Below, piece by piece: positions 1 through 12,959 of a stretch of DNA of 64,000 bases. The DNA comes from Montifringilla adamsi (taxonomy: Eukaryota; Chordata; Aves; Passeriformes; Passeridae). How positions within the stretch are numbered: position 1 is the first letter of the stretch; each line of letters opens with the position of its first letter. Location: the NCBI GenBank assembly GCA_017590115.1, contig JAGGNK010006892.1, forward strand, positions 19,767,228 to 19,831,227. Reading direction: 5' to 3'. The notes under the pieces were generated by a model. The model saw only the letters and a list, made by a program, of their open reading frames with translations. It was not told where the DNA came from and made no database searches. A program made the translations under genes and the position numbers.

Positions 1-2426
1 TTTTGCACCATGTTGTTGTGGGCATTTTGGAAAGGGGAAGAGAGTATTAAAGTTTTCTCACAGTTGGGCCACATTCCTTTCATGATTATTCAAGTATTAC
101 ATGAAGCAGATTCTAGCTTACACAAATATCTGATTAGTGAAGATCAGACTGGCAAGGAGAAAGCATTCAGTGTGTGAGGTCAATTATGTTTTGCTGGAAT
201 TAAATGTACTTATGAACAGGGTTCTGGTTCACCAGGGAAAGGTTTAGGCACCTTGATTCCTTCCTGGATTTTTTTCTTGGTTCAGAATCGTATAGACTTC
301 ACAGAGTTTATGAAATATCAAAATATAAAATTCTTGCTAAAGAAGCTATACTAGCTCAGAGCATGTAAATGCAAACTTATATGTAGTTTATCCTGGTAAA
401 AGGTGCCAATAATGAGGGTGGTGTTTAGAAATATGGTGTAGTTCTGCCTAAGAAATAGTTCCTCTTTTGGGTATGAGTTGCCCATTTGCTAGGTGGCTTT
501 GACAATCTAATCTCAGTAGTATAGACTAAGCCACAGACAATCAGCTCTTCAGTCATGAAGTTTTTATTTGCCAGCAAGTTTGTGAAAGCAATGCCTGGTG
601 AATCTAGATCAGTACTTTAGTGCAGACCAGTTGTCCCTGTTACCTTGTTCTGGGTCATGGAGCAGTCTCTGAAACAGGTGGACTGCTCTTGTTTAAAGTA
701 AACAAAATTATGTGGTTCAGGAGAGCCTTTAGTGTGTTCTAGCCAGTTGTCCCATTCAGTCCATGGGACACAACTAGATCTACCTGAGGTACTGCTCCCT
801 GAAACAAGGGTAATGTGTCCTGCAGACCCTCAACACCAGCTGTTCCTCTCCCTGGATTCACTGCTATTACACATCACCTCTTACTAATGCAGAAACCAGG
901 CTCTGCAACCATGACTTTGGAACAGAAAGGAAAATGGGATGTATTAAAGCATCTCTATTCCTCATCCACATGTGGCTTCAGTATTGGATTTTGTCATTGA
1001 GCAGCACATGCATTTTTGCCACTTAAGATCAAGATTTGCGGAGTGATTAGTCTGGCAATAGGTCTTTCATAGAGCATTTATTATTTCATAAGATATTTTA
1101 GTTTTCTCTGCATGAGTAAGCAGAGCAGCATGACTCCTTGTCTTCCTTTGGGAGCCTTGGAGTGTGATAGAGAAAAGCTATTGCAAATAAATCAACAGTA
1201 TTTTGACTCTACTGAAGAAACCTTTTTGTGTGGGAGCAGAGATCTGTGACTTATGTTTGCAGTTTCAGTACTGGTCTTCTCTTCTGGCTAGCACAGTCTA
1301 TGCCCTAAAAAATTAATGCAAATTGTAGGTTTTCCCAGAGCAGACTGCAGAGCAAGTTGGTCTAAAATGCTAGATAATAGATATAGTTATGTTGGTTATG
1401 TTCAAGAACATTAGTTTTTCTGTGAAATCGTAAGTCGTATCTTGATTAGCAAAATAGTTTTAAGGATGGAACAAAATGACCAGTTGTGACAGGGTTACTG
1501 CTTCAATTTTTGGAAATTAATTGCCCAGAGAACTGACCTAGGTTGCACAAGGAGACAGCCCAATGGGTAGGTACTCCCACGGTCACCTTAGAAGAAGCAG
1601 TACTAAAGGGCAGACTTCAGGCTTCAGCTGTCAAAATGCTGTTTGTTCAGGCTGGCTCAGCTCCTGGTAGGACCAGTGGGGAGAGATGTCTTTGGTGGGC
1701 AGCGTGCCCCAGCCATCTATCTTAAAGCAAGGTACAGAGTGATGTACTCTGCTTGGGAAACCTCTCTCTTGCTCTCTCACAGCTTATGTTATACTGTATA
1801 TTTAATATTTGAAGTGCTGAGGTGACTTCCACCCTCTTCTGTTCCCTCTTCTGCCCTCTTCGCCTCAGTGCGTGACAGTAAGAATTAAGCCTGTTTGTCT
1901 GCAAGACAAACTAAGGTTTATAAAACTGGAACAAAAACACCTTCTCTACCTCCCAGGAGCATTTTTCAGTTAACTTCAATATTTTTTGTGATGAGTTTCC
2001 TCAATATTGGAGACAGAAGATACTGGAAGATCCTAAAAATTGCTATTATGAATTATAAAACAGAAAATAGGTAGTTTTCACATCTCATATGACCTTATGC
2101 TGAAAACAGGATTTTAATCATTCAGTGACAATAATTTCTGAATCATGTTCCTGCAAATGTCTTTAAGAGAGCAACAGAAATTACACCTAATAGTTTTTCT
2201 GTGAGGTACTGAAAAATCTTTATCTTTGGACTGATTTTCAAGGGCATTAAATTACTTTGTTAGAGAGAGGCCAGGCTACAATGTAACACAGGGCATTGTG
2301 ATTACTGAAGCCATTACTGGTTATATTGCTTGTTGCAAGCGGTGTGGTGAGAGAATTTGTCAGTGCAAAGAGCAGTGTGGCATCCTCAGCATGTCCTTTT
2401 CTCTCCATCTTCTCTTTCTCTTGCAG
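1..2426. other. unique non-coding sequence, nothing recognised
   Basis: This stretch is AT-rich and has no frame longer than about 62 codons. I see no repeat family, microsatellite or RNA gene. The last 25 bases or so form a pyrimidine-rich tract ending in TTGCAG, which is the acceptor context of the exon-like stretch that follows. Confidence 0.6.
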
Positions 2427-2545
2427 AAAAAGAATTTGCAGTGAATTGCTTTAGAAAAATTGAAGACCTACAGAATAAACTGAGGGCAAAAATTCATGCT
2501 GTAAATGGAAAGAAATCTGATAAATACGGTCCATTTTTTATTTGA
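2427..2545 (+). other. exon-like open stretch with a strong 3' splice-acceptor context, product unknown
   Basis: A long pyrimidine tract (about 2397-2423) ends in CAG at 2424-2426. The frame that follows runs 39 codons to a TGA at 2543-2545. The peptide begins KEFAVNCFRKIEDLQNKL and is lysine-rich and probably helical, with the look of a coiled-coil or charged linker. I do not recognise the protein. If real, it would be a terminal coding exon (acceptor at the start, stop at the end), with the codon split after its first base at the junction. No upstream exon could be assigned. It could equally be a chance frame beside a chance acceptor, since a match of this size is expected more than once in 64 kb. 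Confidence 0.2.
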
Positions 2546-4847
2546 AAAACACAGCAAGCTGAAAAACAGTATTCTTGGGTGCTTTATATCTGTTCTTGAT
2601 GGGACTGTCTCAGATCTTATGGGTGTTTCTTTTGCAATCCAAAATAAGTCTTCTCATGCCAATCACACTTTTTGCTCTATAGCAAAACTAGAGCTAACTA
2701 CTCACAGCAAGACAATCCAGTCCATATGAAATGTCTCTGTTCTGAGCTGCTAGGAGCTTGAGATCTCTTCCTTCTTTCCATGGGGCTGTTTCTATACAAA
2801 GGCTAATTCAAATATTTAAAACTATTCATTTGTACGTGCACTTTTGTAATATCAATCAGGACAGCATCTGAGAACCTTCACCCTACTTCAGGTGTGTTCA
2901 CTTTTTGTGCAAACTCTGTGCTTAGCACTCGAGATATGTCCTTTAGCAATGCACAAATGAAACAAACCCTTGCATAGTGGAATAAAGCTGTTTGATGGAT
3001 TTCAGTGTTTGTTCTGAAAAAAAGTAAGGCACAGAGGATTATTGTCATCAAACACATGCTAGGCAAGTGGCACAGCTAACATGCAGCACTGCATAACTAT
3101 GGCAAGGCAAAGTTCAGAAAGGTGATGGGCACTGACAACTCATTCCCAGCCTGTCTCTTGCTGGTGTATTTGTCTCAGACTCCTATAGACACCTAGGGCA
3201 AATAATGTTAACTTATTCCAACCTGAGGAAGCAAATGAAGTCTTGAGAAGGTAAATATACTCAAGTAAGATGCACTCAAAAAGAACCAGCCTGCAGTTCC
3301 TTATTCTCTGGGGAGCACTGGGAGATGGCATCTAATAATTTGATTGTCCCAGGCATCTCAAAGCGTGTATAATATCGAGTCATTAAGAAGGCAGCAGACC
3401 TCATTCTGGGTGGGACTGACAAATAAATAGGATTTGTATTTCTAGATAATGCTTTCACTGTTGTCCTTAGTAGCCTTTGGTTGATACTATTATCTTTGTA
3501 GTTTTGTTTTGGACAATGCCAATGAAACTAATGAGTGATGTGTGGAGAAAGGACAAAGACAAATCCTGAGCCTGACAATGTTCTACCTCTTCAGCTGGAG
3601 CCTTCTGGAGGGGAACAGCCTTGTCATCCAGAGGCCACTGCCAGAGGTACCGCTCCTGGATGCTATTTGAAGCTTCCCCTGGTGGCTGCTTATTTCAAGA
3701 GCCTTGGCTTCTCCTTGCTCTGAAGCTGGCATTCAGACATGAATAATGACAGCCAGGCATTTGCTTTTCAGGTGAACATCCATATATCTCAGTCAGGGGA
3801 CAAAAGAGCAGCTGAGGGAAATGGGGTATGTGAATATTTATAGGCACACAGAATGCATGATTTCCTCTTTAATGCTACACAGCCTTGAAAAAAAAAACCA
3901 GAAAAGGCTGGCAAAGGAAAAGCATTAGTCCAGGTTTGTTACTTGGCTGACAAACAAATAGGTGGTGTATTTCCATTCTAATGTTTTCGCTGACATTTTT
4001 AGTATCATCTATTTGGTGTTACCCCATTTTTATCCATAAATACTTGCTGACATATATTTGAGCTGTAAAATACATTCTGTGTGTATTTTTAGAACAAAGT
4101 GACCCCTACCTTATTTTTTATGCAGAGGAATAGCAAAATGTGGAACAGTAACAGAGCTTTGAGTTTTCTGTTTGCAGGGAACTTCGCATATATTAATGTG
4201 TTTGAAATTAATGATCCTTTAATTAACATGATAAACCAGAAAAATAAAGCAAATATAGGATGACGAATTCCTCCTTTAAAATTTTCAGAATCTGTGAACC
4301 CCACTGATATGAGAACTATCAATGTTTAAAATGTATGTTTATAAATATTACAAAATCCTGCATATGACAACAGAAAAAAATCTGCTCATTAAAATAAAAG
4401 TAACATTTTGAAGCTTTAAAGGACTATTTGCATATCAGAGAATGGAATCCAGTTTGGAAATACTCTTCTAGTGCAGCTCACTAGCTGGTTTTCCTGAGAT
4501 TAACCTAATCAGCTAGCACGGAAAGAGCTGGCATTTGGTCTTGCTGATGCATTGCAAAAGTACACTGTAGGCTTTGATTAAGGTTTTACGCTGCTGTTAG
4601 AAAAATGCCTTGTTGCAGCAGTGAGGAAATTTACATTCTCCAAGTCCATGTGGTTGGATATTATGAATGAGAAAAGGTTGTGTAAGGAGTGTGATCTGGA
4701 TTAAACCAGGGAGACTTCTGATTGCCAGCTCCAACAGCAGAGAAGGCTGCAATTTACCTTGTTTTTAGTAAGCAGATAAGACAAAAAACAAATAGGATCT
4801 AGCAAGAAGGAGGTCATGAGAAGAGAGAAGAGACTGCCTAAAAAAAC
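2546..4847. other. unique non-coding sequence, nothing recognised
   Basis: There are only short A runs (for example near 3889) and no open frame above about 77 codons. Around 4440-4650 the sequence is moderately complex and free of simple repeats. I cannot tell from one sequence whether any of it is conserved. Confidence 0.6.
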
Positions 4848-5415
4848 TGGAAGTTTTGCAGCTGACATCTGCAAGTGTGGGTGCAGTCAACATGCTTGAG
4901 GGCAGGGCTGCGTTCAGAGGGACCTGGGCAGCCCAGAGGAACAGCCAACAATAACCTCTTGAAGTTTGATAAGGAAAATGAAGTTCTGCCCCTAGGCAGG
5001 GAGAACTATGGGGATGGATTGGCTCTGCTGTGGGGCAGCTCTGCTGTAGGTTTGGTAGATGGTGAGCTGGGTATGAGCCAGCAGTGGATCTGGCAGCAGC
5101 AATATCCTGGACTTTATGAATAGAAACAGCCAGCAGAGCAAAGGAAGTGATTACTCCCTCGGCTCAGCATTTGTTACACTACATTTAGGCTACTGGATCC
5201 ATTTTTGTCTCCCCAGTTCAAGACAAACATTGATAAACTAGAGCGAGTTCAGTTGAGGCCACTAGAGTGGGAGAAGGAAGGGAAGTTATGCAGTGAGGAG
5301 AAGCTGAGGAGGGAGCTGGACTTGCTCAGCCTGGTGAGGACACAGCTTCGGGCACCCAAAAGCAGTCCCTGGGCACCTACAGTGAGGATGGAGACAGACA
5401 CTTCAGACCCTGCTG
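4848..5415 (+). mobile_element. CR1 LINE fragment, sense, 3' part of ORF2 and beyond, degraded
   Basis: Three blocks in the correct order match CR1 as known from birds. Near 4848-4960 is the block that reads AAGTTTGC…GATGACACC in intact copies, followed by a CAACATGCTTGAGGGCAGGG block and GAGGGACCTGGGCAG. Near 5060-5100 is GAGCCAGCAGTG followed by a TATCCTGG block. Near 5208-5345 is CTCCCCAGTTCAAGAC, then a GAGGAGAAGCTGAGG…GAGCTGGACTTGCTCAGCCTGG block. Many substitutions, small indels and in-frame stops show an old, dead copy. The typical 3' terminus is missing, so the element is truncated at both ends. Boundaries are good to about 30 bases. Confidence 0.85.
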
Positions 5416-5630
5416 AAAATAAAGCTAACCCTGCATGGAGCAGGAGGTTGCATTAGAAATAAGAAATCCCTTGCAAACTGAGCTGTCCTGTAGTCCTACA
5501 AATAGCATGAATGGGGAGGAAATCAGGGAAATAAAAATACTGGAGCAATTTATCTGCCAGAGAGTCACAATCAGAAAGGTCTTTTCCCAACCCAGGTCAT
5601 AAGTGGTGTGGCCACGCAAAGAGGCAGTGT

Positions 5631-5672
5631 AGTAGCAGATAGATTTCCAGATGGAGTAGCAGATAGATTTCC
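5631..5672. repeat. two-copy tandem duplication, 24-bp period
   Basis: An 18-base word starting AGTAGCAGATAGATTTCC occurs at 5631-5648 and again, unchanged, at 5655-5672, separated by six bases. This looks like a simple local duplication, probably from replication slippage. No function is implied. Confidence 0.85.
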
Positions 5673-6571
5673 TGGTGGATAAGCACTCAAAAAAGACATC
5701 CATTCCACTCAGTGAGCAAAGCAAGGCTTCTGAAGTCTCAAAAGGGGAGCAAGTCTGGAGAGAAAAAGAGAAACTTTAAGACAGATGGTGAGACTATGAG
5801 ACGTGCTCAGGTGGGCACAAGCACTCAGCCTGGGGCTGGACTCGGGTCTCTGAGTCCTCATGAATAATAAGAAATTAAAACAACCAAAAAAACCTTACAA
5901 GCATGCTGGTTGGTTTTGTTTAGGACTGACTGAGATCTTTGGGGGTAAAAACTAAAATTGGAAGACAAGATTAAATGCATAATTCAAAGTTATAAGAGAA
6001 ATGAGTCACATGCTGAATGCCACAAAATCAAGTTTCAGGCTCAGAGATACTATTAAAATACAGTAGTTAAAAATCAACATACTATTTGTGAAGGAAGTTG
6101 CAGCCAATTTGCTGATTAATCCTCCTTCAATCCTGTAGAACAAGTGCTCTTTGGCCTACATAAAAAGCATCAGAGGCTAAAATTCCAGGGCCCTTGAATA
6201 CATTTTTTAATGAAGCTATTTTAATCAATGTTGAAGAATTATATATATTCAGGGAGATTGCTTGTTTTGGGTGATTTGTAATGGGTGGATAAGCTTTTTG
6301 TTTTGTGCTACTGACTTGAATTCTGCCCAGCACTGGAGTGGCTGGATACCATGAGTACTATCTGCTGGCTTCAGTCCAGTTTCTAGTGGGCAGGTGTCTA
6401 TACTATGAAAAAACATCATCACCATTGACACTAATTTGGATCTTTATTGAGAATCACCATAGAGAGGCCAATATTCAAATGTGTATGGCTCCTTTCAGCT
6501 TTTTTCAGGGACAGAAATGGAGTTCTAGAATAAGAGGGAAGCATCACTGGAAAATACTCATGGCTGGTATT

Positions 6572-6595
6572 TATATATATACACACACACATATA
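6572..6595. repeat. compound (TA)n(CA)n microsatellite
   Basis: A TATATATATA run passes into ACACACACAC and then ATATA. It is a short compound dinucleotide tract, likely to vary in length between individuals. Confidence 0.8.
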
Positions 6596-9126
6596 CTTTA
6601 CTTAAAGACAACCAAGAAAAATACAGTTTCCTATGCTTTAAATTTTACTGTTTAAAAAAATTCACACTGAAAAAAGACCACATAAAATTTACCTTGCTAT
6701 CAAGCTGTCTTCCTTATGTTTACTTCATCACAGTGGTTGCTTTATTTAATGCATTCTCAAACTATTTTCCTGCACAAGAGCTTTTACAAATAAAGAAGAG
6801 AGTGGAGAACTGCATCACCAACCCTTAATTCATCTCCTGGCAGTCACAGAAGTCAACACATCCGGAGTGCCCCTAATACTCACAGCTTCCCCCATCAGGT
6901 GGCTGTTGCTTTGCATAAGGTGGGGGTGTTTCAGAAGCAGGTAATTAATTATGGGCCTGGTTATTGGATTAATTTCAGGCTTTGGTAGCCTTTCTGTATC
7001 TGAAGCTGCAAGGATATACCTGCCTCCTGGATTAGCAACAGAAAAGGAATACGTCTTTGCACAGTCCTGATGAATTCTCAGCTGCCTTCTCTGCCTCAGT
7101 TGGAGCAGCTGGAGGAGGGGCTTATGAGCAGGACAAGAAAACCTCATGGCAAGGAAAATTGTAAAGCTAGATTTCTTCTTTTGCTTCTAAATAAAGAACT
7201 AGAGCCACTGTTGGGGCATGAGAATGAAAGAAGCAGCCAAACATTTCATAATATGATCCATGCTAAAAATAGAAATATTTCCTTTGGTCTTTTCACATCT
7301 GTGAAAATGATGCCCTCACCTACACCATCCAGCTCTCACCCTACAGCCTTTCGCTGTGATCTTAAAAATTGTTTATGTGGTCTGGTGCTGATAAAGAGAT
7401 AGCTCGCAAAGGAAGTAGCATAGAGAGAGATGGAACATTATGTAATTTTTTTAAATGTGCAAAGGTTCCATTAGAATTGCTAGAAATTAATGATTTTGCA
7501 CTATTTACTCTAATAAGGGTGTATTCAATTAAGCCAGTAAATATAAACATCTCCATTCTAAAGGAATTACTTTCCTTAGCCTTTTATTTCTGGCAGATTT
7601 TCTTCTTGTGATTACTTCCTTATTGTTGCACTTGAGAGTGCCTAAAACTTTTGGACCCCAAAGAAATCTATTGTGGGATTCAATTTCTGACTACTTCTGG
7701 ATGTTGATGAATGAAAAAAAATTATATTTAGCCTTGCAGGACCAGCCAAGTCTGTGGGAAGTGAAGCTAGTATTCTTTCTGCTTTGTCATCTGCCATAAA
7801 CACCTAACTCTCAGCAATTCATGGAATACTGTTGCCTAGTTTTGTCACTTGCAGTTTAAAACATGGCCCAGAAAACAAATGCATTGCTACATTTCCTCCA
7901 TCATTGTATTGGTTTATTCCCAGAAGAATGAAAAGTATATTCAAGACTGTTTTGAGATGGGTTAACAGCTGTCAAGAAATTTAATTGGACTTTTGTTGAG
8001 TAGTTTTGAAGACTGGCTCCCTTGTGTCTCTGTAAACACTATCACAGTCCTTATACCAGTGTCAAAAATCCTGCATGAAATTATTGTGCTGCCAAGGGGA
8101 CAGGGCTTGGAAAGAGTGAGGAAGCTGGAACATTTCTTTTTTGCTGATGTTGCTTATTGTCACTTTTGACTGTTCTGAACTTGTGTACTGCAAAGTCATT
8201 GACTTGGGAGAATTCTAGAAAAATACTCAAGACAGCTCACACAGCTCATAGCCCACATGAATTGTTAAACCCACAGAAACCCCACAGAAACCCACAATTT
8301 CCAGGACAGCACAGAGTGAGTCACCTGCCCATTTCACTGGCAGGGCTGAGCCATTTTCAGTCACAAGTTGCAAGATTGGTTTAAAATTTATTGCTACATT
8401 TTATCTCAGGGAATTCATAAACACCAAAGTCACATAATTAGCAAAAAACCAATAAAGGGTTTAATTTGTATGTCCTGGAAAGTCTTCCCAGTCAACCATA
8501 ATACATCAAGAGCTCTGTCTAGAAATCTAGAAGAAACTTGGTTTATGTGGACAAGGAAGGAGATATATTTTTTTTGCTCATTTTTATTTTGTAATATCTA
8601 TGAACAGAGCACCATTATTTTCCTTGCTCATTTAGTTCAAGTAATGGACACACAAACGTCAGGTTGTAAAAATTCTGTCACCCCTAATCACAGCCTGTTC
8701 TGGGTAAGAATACAGTCCATCACCATCAGATTTAGATGGACAGCCACCCATGGTCTACCAGGCTCTGCTTCAACCTGCTGGAAGACTTAGGAGGTGCCTA
8801 ACCCTAACCAGTCTCTCACATTCTCTGCCTCTTTCTTTAGTTCCTTGATTTCTGATCCACACTGAACAGCACTTCCCAATGCTTTCGGCAAAGTGAAAGG
8901 GATTATGAATCGTTCACTTTTATATTCTACAAGTACAGAAGATTGTTCTGATTGTGACATTGGGGTTAAACATTTGTTGTTGCTTAAAGCTCCAAAATCT
9001 TGGAGCAGAGTCCCATTGTGAAGCAGGAGAAAAGAACTTCATTTACGAAATTAAGACCATTTTCCATATACATCTTTCTTATAGAGAATAATTTTCTTAC
9101 TGTAAAAATGACAGAAAGAAAGCAGC

Positions 9127-9141
9127 AAAAAAAAAAAAAAA
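9127..9141. repeat. A15 homopolymer
   Basis: Fifteen consecutive A residues follow AGAAAGCAGC. No AATAAA signal lies in the preceding 40 bases on the plus strand, so it is not clearly a retrocopy tail. Confidence 0.8.
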
Positions 9142-10479
9142 GGACTTGGAAATCACTTGTTTACAGTATCACTTGATTGACACTTTAATAAAAGTGACAT
9201 TTAAATAATATTGGATAGTAAAATATAAGATAAAAATAAAGGGGACTTTTGGAACTTAGGATTTTTTTTTGATAACTTTAAGTTACTTTGCAAAGTTCAT
9301 ATCTTTATCTGCAGATATGATTCAAAGGAAAATCAGTTTAGCACCAGGAAAAATTTTGAATGGAGAAAGGAAAGCCATAGTGCTTGCAAGAAGAAGGATT
9401 GCTCCCCAGTGCAAATACAGTTTTACCTAGACTTCTGTTTTACAGCAAAATACAGCCTCGCCAGCACCACTAGGAGAGCATTAGTGGGCCAAGAGTTGTC
9501 AGTTAGACCATTTGTTCACTACTCACAAACTCTGGCCTTCCCAAAGAGGTTTTTGTTTTTATATTTATGGAAACTCAACACTCCGGCACTGTACAATGCT
9601 GTTTCAATTTTCTGGAAAAGAAAATCAGAAGTGTGAAGTGCTATGATAGTGCTCCATTTTATACCTGAGTGTCCTCCCCATGTTCTACTGATAAACAATT
9701 ATGACAGAGATAGCCTTGTAAATCCAATTTAATTCTGGAAAGCTAGGCTCCATTTTACTACTTTATCATAACTAACGTCTTTCAAATTATTACTTCATTG
9801 AGAACATCATTGTCTGTAAATAAATCTTACCATGAAATTCATTCATCTACTTCCTTTGGTGACTTTGTGGATCTGAGATTGTAATTAGAAATTCAAAATT
9901 AGAGCTGGCAATTGGATCCAAGACTGAATGTTGATAAATTGTTTTTGCACAGCTGTGAAGAAATTCAACCTACTCCAATACTTCAGCTGTATTGGCTTCA
10001 TAGAGTTATCACAGGCAAAATGTAGTAAAAGCTTACTTTTGCCATTAAAGGGAACAGATCTGCTTCTGAACACATTAAAGTGACAAATCTGATGAGTTAG
10101 TAGGTGACATTTTTGGATAGTTACTCTTCAGAATAGAGCTGCACTTCAAAGCATGTTGTGCTGCACCAGAACACATTCCCCCAAAGGACAAGATGGGGCC
10201 ACAATCACAGTGCAAAAGGAATGAGGGGGGCCAGCCATTTTCACTGAGATGGTGGCCTTTGAGAGTGTAAAGCCTTTCATCTTAACAGCTTTTTTCTGCC
10301 CACTGTATTTTGCCCTGGCAGAACAGCAAAACAAACCACAGACTTGAACAAGGTGGGATTCAGTGCTGCCTAGTGTGGAACACGTGAGACTGGGGCACCC
10401 AGCCTCTGCTAAAGTTGTAAGTAGAGGTGGAAGTCACTGCTTGCCAATCATCTGGTCTCTCTTTTGGTGTTTCCTTCAG

Positions 10480-10898
10480 GAAAGGAAACAAAATCTTGTG
10501 AAACAGAAAAGAAGGACTTACAAACACTCTGGAATGGAGATACAATCAAAGGAAATGCAATTGAAGGAAAAAAAATTGGGACATTTAGTGACTACAAGAA
10601 AATGGTCCGGGATTACATGAGATGCAGTGCAAAGGACCAAAACATGCAAAAACTGACCTCACAGATATTGCAAAATTAGGGGAAAAAAATCAAGGAAGAA
10701 GACAAAACATTGAGGGGAACATATGAGTGATGTGGCATGGATACTGAAAAAAAAATCTTCGCCAAAGTCAAAGCCATCAAAAGGCATGGGATGCCATCAA
10801 GTGCATACATATGGACCAAAGATTCCCTGTTTGATCCCCATTGCAATTGCAAAATTTTTTTTCCTTTCCTAAAAGTAAATGCACTGGTTGTCTGCTAG
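10480..10898 (+). pseudogene. possible decayed exon or pseudogene: long frame with two internal stops, product unknown
   Basis: A pyrimidine-rich tract ending in TTCAG (10475-10479) precedes a frame that stays open to TAG at 10677. The same frame continues through TGA at 10728 and runs on to TAG at 10896. From the acceptor that is about 140 codons with only two internal stops, where AT-rich random sequence would be expected to give about eight. The peptide is lysine-rich at first (KKDLQTLWNGDTIKGN… and FSDYKKMVRDYMRC…). After the second stop it reads KIFAKVKAIKRHGMPSSAY…, with W, C and H residues not typical of low-complexity translation. I do not recognise the family. It may be a dead exon or retrocopy, or a lucky open frame. 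The reading frame is observed; the gene origin is inference. Confidence 0.25.
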
Positions 10899-11367
10899 GC
10901 ACACTTCTGGAAAAATTTTTTGATTTGGTTTGCCCAGATCTGTTTTCATTGCACTTGATTTACTCACTTCTGTGAATAATAAAATTCTTCCCTGTTGTGG
11001 TGTGAGATCATCAGCAGATCTTGATAAGAGATCCTAGGCACTGATATATTCTCCTTTTATCAGGGCAGAACCTGTAATATCCAGAAGTATCAAGGAATAT
11101 TGATTTGTATGAGTTTGATGGATGGCATTTTTTCCTGAGTCAGCAGGATGCAAGCTTAGTGCTGTGAATTACAGTGAATGTGTCTAATTTAGTAAAAAAT
11201 GCCTGTGTGTGAATGTTTGGGGCTGTACTACACCCCTCTCTCCAACCATCTTCTTCTTTATCTTGAGACTAAGGTATTTTCAAGGAAATGTTGAAGAGAA
11301 ATCCCCATTCCTATGCCACCCCTTGTGATGGCATACAGTACTCTGGACTCCTAATTTTCAAAGTATT

Positions 11368-11566
11368 ACAGAATCATAGACTAATTAGGGTTGGGATGTA
11401 TTTCTGGAGATCTTCTAATCCAACTTCCTACTACAGCAGGTTCACCATGCAGGATGGCATCTGGGCGGGTTTTGAATATCTGCAGAGAAGGATACTCCAA
11501 CAGCCCCTCCGAGCAATCTGTTCCAGTGCTCTGTCACCCTTGAGACTTCCTATCTCTTAACTTTTT
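11368..11566 (-). mobile_element. CR1 LINE 3' end, antisense, diverged
   Basis: Read on the plus strand it opens with CAGAATCATAGACTAATTAGG, a degenerate form of the CR1 terminal repeat, followed by GGTTGGGATGTATTTCTGGAGATC and TAATCCAACTTCC. It continues with a CAGCAGGTTCACCATGCAGGATGGCATC block and ends near CAATCTGTTCCAGTGCTCTGTCACCC, all in CR1 order. The element therefore lies on the minus strand, with its 3' end at the low coordinate. It is a 5'-truncated copy of about 200 bp, the usual state of CR1 insertions, and differs enough from the others here to belong to another subfamily. Confidence 0.85.
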
Positions 11567-12959
11567 CCCCCCACAGGAGAATTTGCAAGTTGAGTAGAAT
11601 TAAGAATAAAATAGAGTTTAACATCTCACAAGCAAACTATGCATTAAATCAGGAAGAGAAAAGATGAGCACAGTTTATATTTGGCAGTCATAAATGTCGC
11701 TAAGGGTGTTCAAGACCGAATTAGCAGCAGATAACTGAAGGGAAAAAATCCAGTTTGCTGTCTTCATGACACTAATCCTATTGCTTGGGACTGTAAATCT
11801 ACATATGGCAAGCAATATGTTTTTCTTAGACACTGCTTATTACATACCTGATATATCTACAGGAGAAAGAGGCCTAACGTTTTGTGCTCTTGGGTGCTGT
11901 GGACAGATCAGAAGTATATTTCATAAACTTCATCTGAAACAGATCACCTTCAGAGCCTCTCTTGGGGCAAGATCAATTTACACCAGCCAAGGATGTTGCA
12001 GGCTGCCTGCAATCTCTTCAGAACTGTTGCCTGGTGCTGGAGTGCCAGATTCTCATTCTCCCAAATGCCAAATTCATATTTTGAAATAGAAACAATACTA
12101 ACAAATTGCAGAAACTATATGAGAACTAGCAGGCCTGATTTCCCATTATGCTGCTTCAGTCTGCTCTAACATGGAGGTGAATGAGACCATCAAAGCATGC
12201 TACAGTGCAGTGCAGGAGTGTTTATAAGCAGATTTACCAGGCGGGCTTATTTTTTTTTTTTTTTGAACAAACAGAAAAATCTATGTAGGGAAAGCTAGTA
12301 GATTATGTGGATTTGAGTAATGCGCGCTTCTTACTGCATATCATTAAACTTTATTATTTCAAATGTATTCACACTCTAAAGACTCACAATCCATGTGATT
12401 GTGCTATCATGTAGCAAAAAAGCTAACTAAATACTACTTGAAAAAGGAGCATTAAGTAGCACAGTATCTTGTGGGCTAATTATACAGTGAGGTAAGAGCT
12501 GGAAGGGAAAATAAACAGCACTAATGAAACTACCAGATGATACTTTTTAGGGACTTCAGCACACTTGTGTGAATGGAAAAATCATTTCTTGAAGAGTTCA
12601 GAAGAAAAGCACAATATAGTAACATAGGATCCACTCCAGAAAAATGATAGAAAATATCCAAGATAGAGATTTCAATCTGAGAGAAAACTGAAAAATAATA
12701 GTGGCAAAATCAGAGGAAGCATGACTTATTGATTTATTATCTGGCCTCCAATAAAATGTTAGCCATTGTACTAAATCAGTCACTGATGGTCTTGAAGAAA
12801 ATACACTCACATGGCAGCATATGTGTGGATACAGACATGGAATTTGCTTATCTGTCCTAAGCCATGTTGTAGCTATTTACTCAAATTTTTGTCTTTTGTT
12901 TTTCTCTATTTTCCTTCCATGATCTGAGCATAGAGATGGACCACCTCAGGGAACATTTC
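11567..12959. other. unique non-coding sequence
   Basis: It holds a T15 run at 12250-12264 and no recognisable element or credible frame. Several short frames are shadows or chance. Confidence 0.55.

Larger units (their letters stand above)
5673..10479. other. unique non-coding sequence with minor simple repeats
   Basis: The longest frame is 140 codons on the plus strand at 8368-8790; it has no recognisable domain and I take it as chance. A small direct repeat (CCCACAGAAAC twice) lies near 8270-8295. An A15 run is at 9127-9141. No transposon family was recognised. The last 25 bases or so are a pyrimidine tract ending in TTCAG, the acceptor context of the next feature. Confidence 0.55.

Noticed and set aside
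5425..5724. 99-codon minus-strand frame with a repeated SICYSIWKSICY segment
   Set aside because: The peptide repeat is the translation of the 24-bp tandem duplication at 5631-5672.
8368..8790. 140-codon plus-strand frame
   Set aside because: No domain, no splice or start context, and a length within chance expectation for 64 kb read in six frames.
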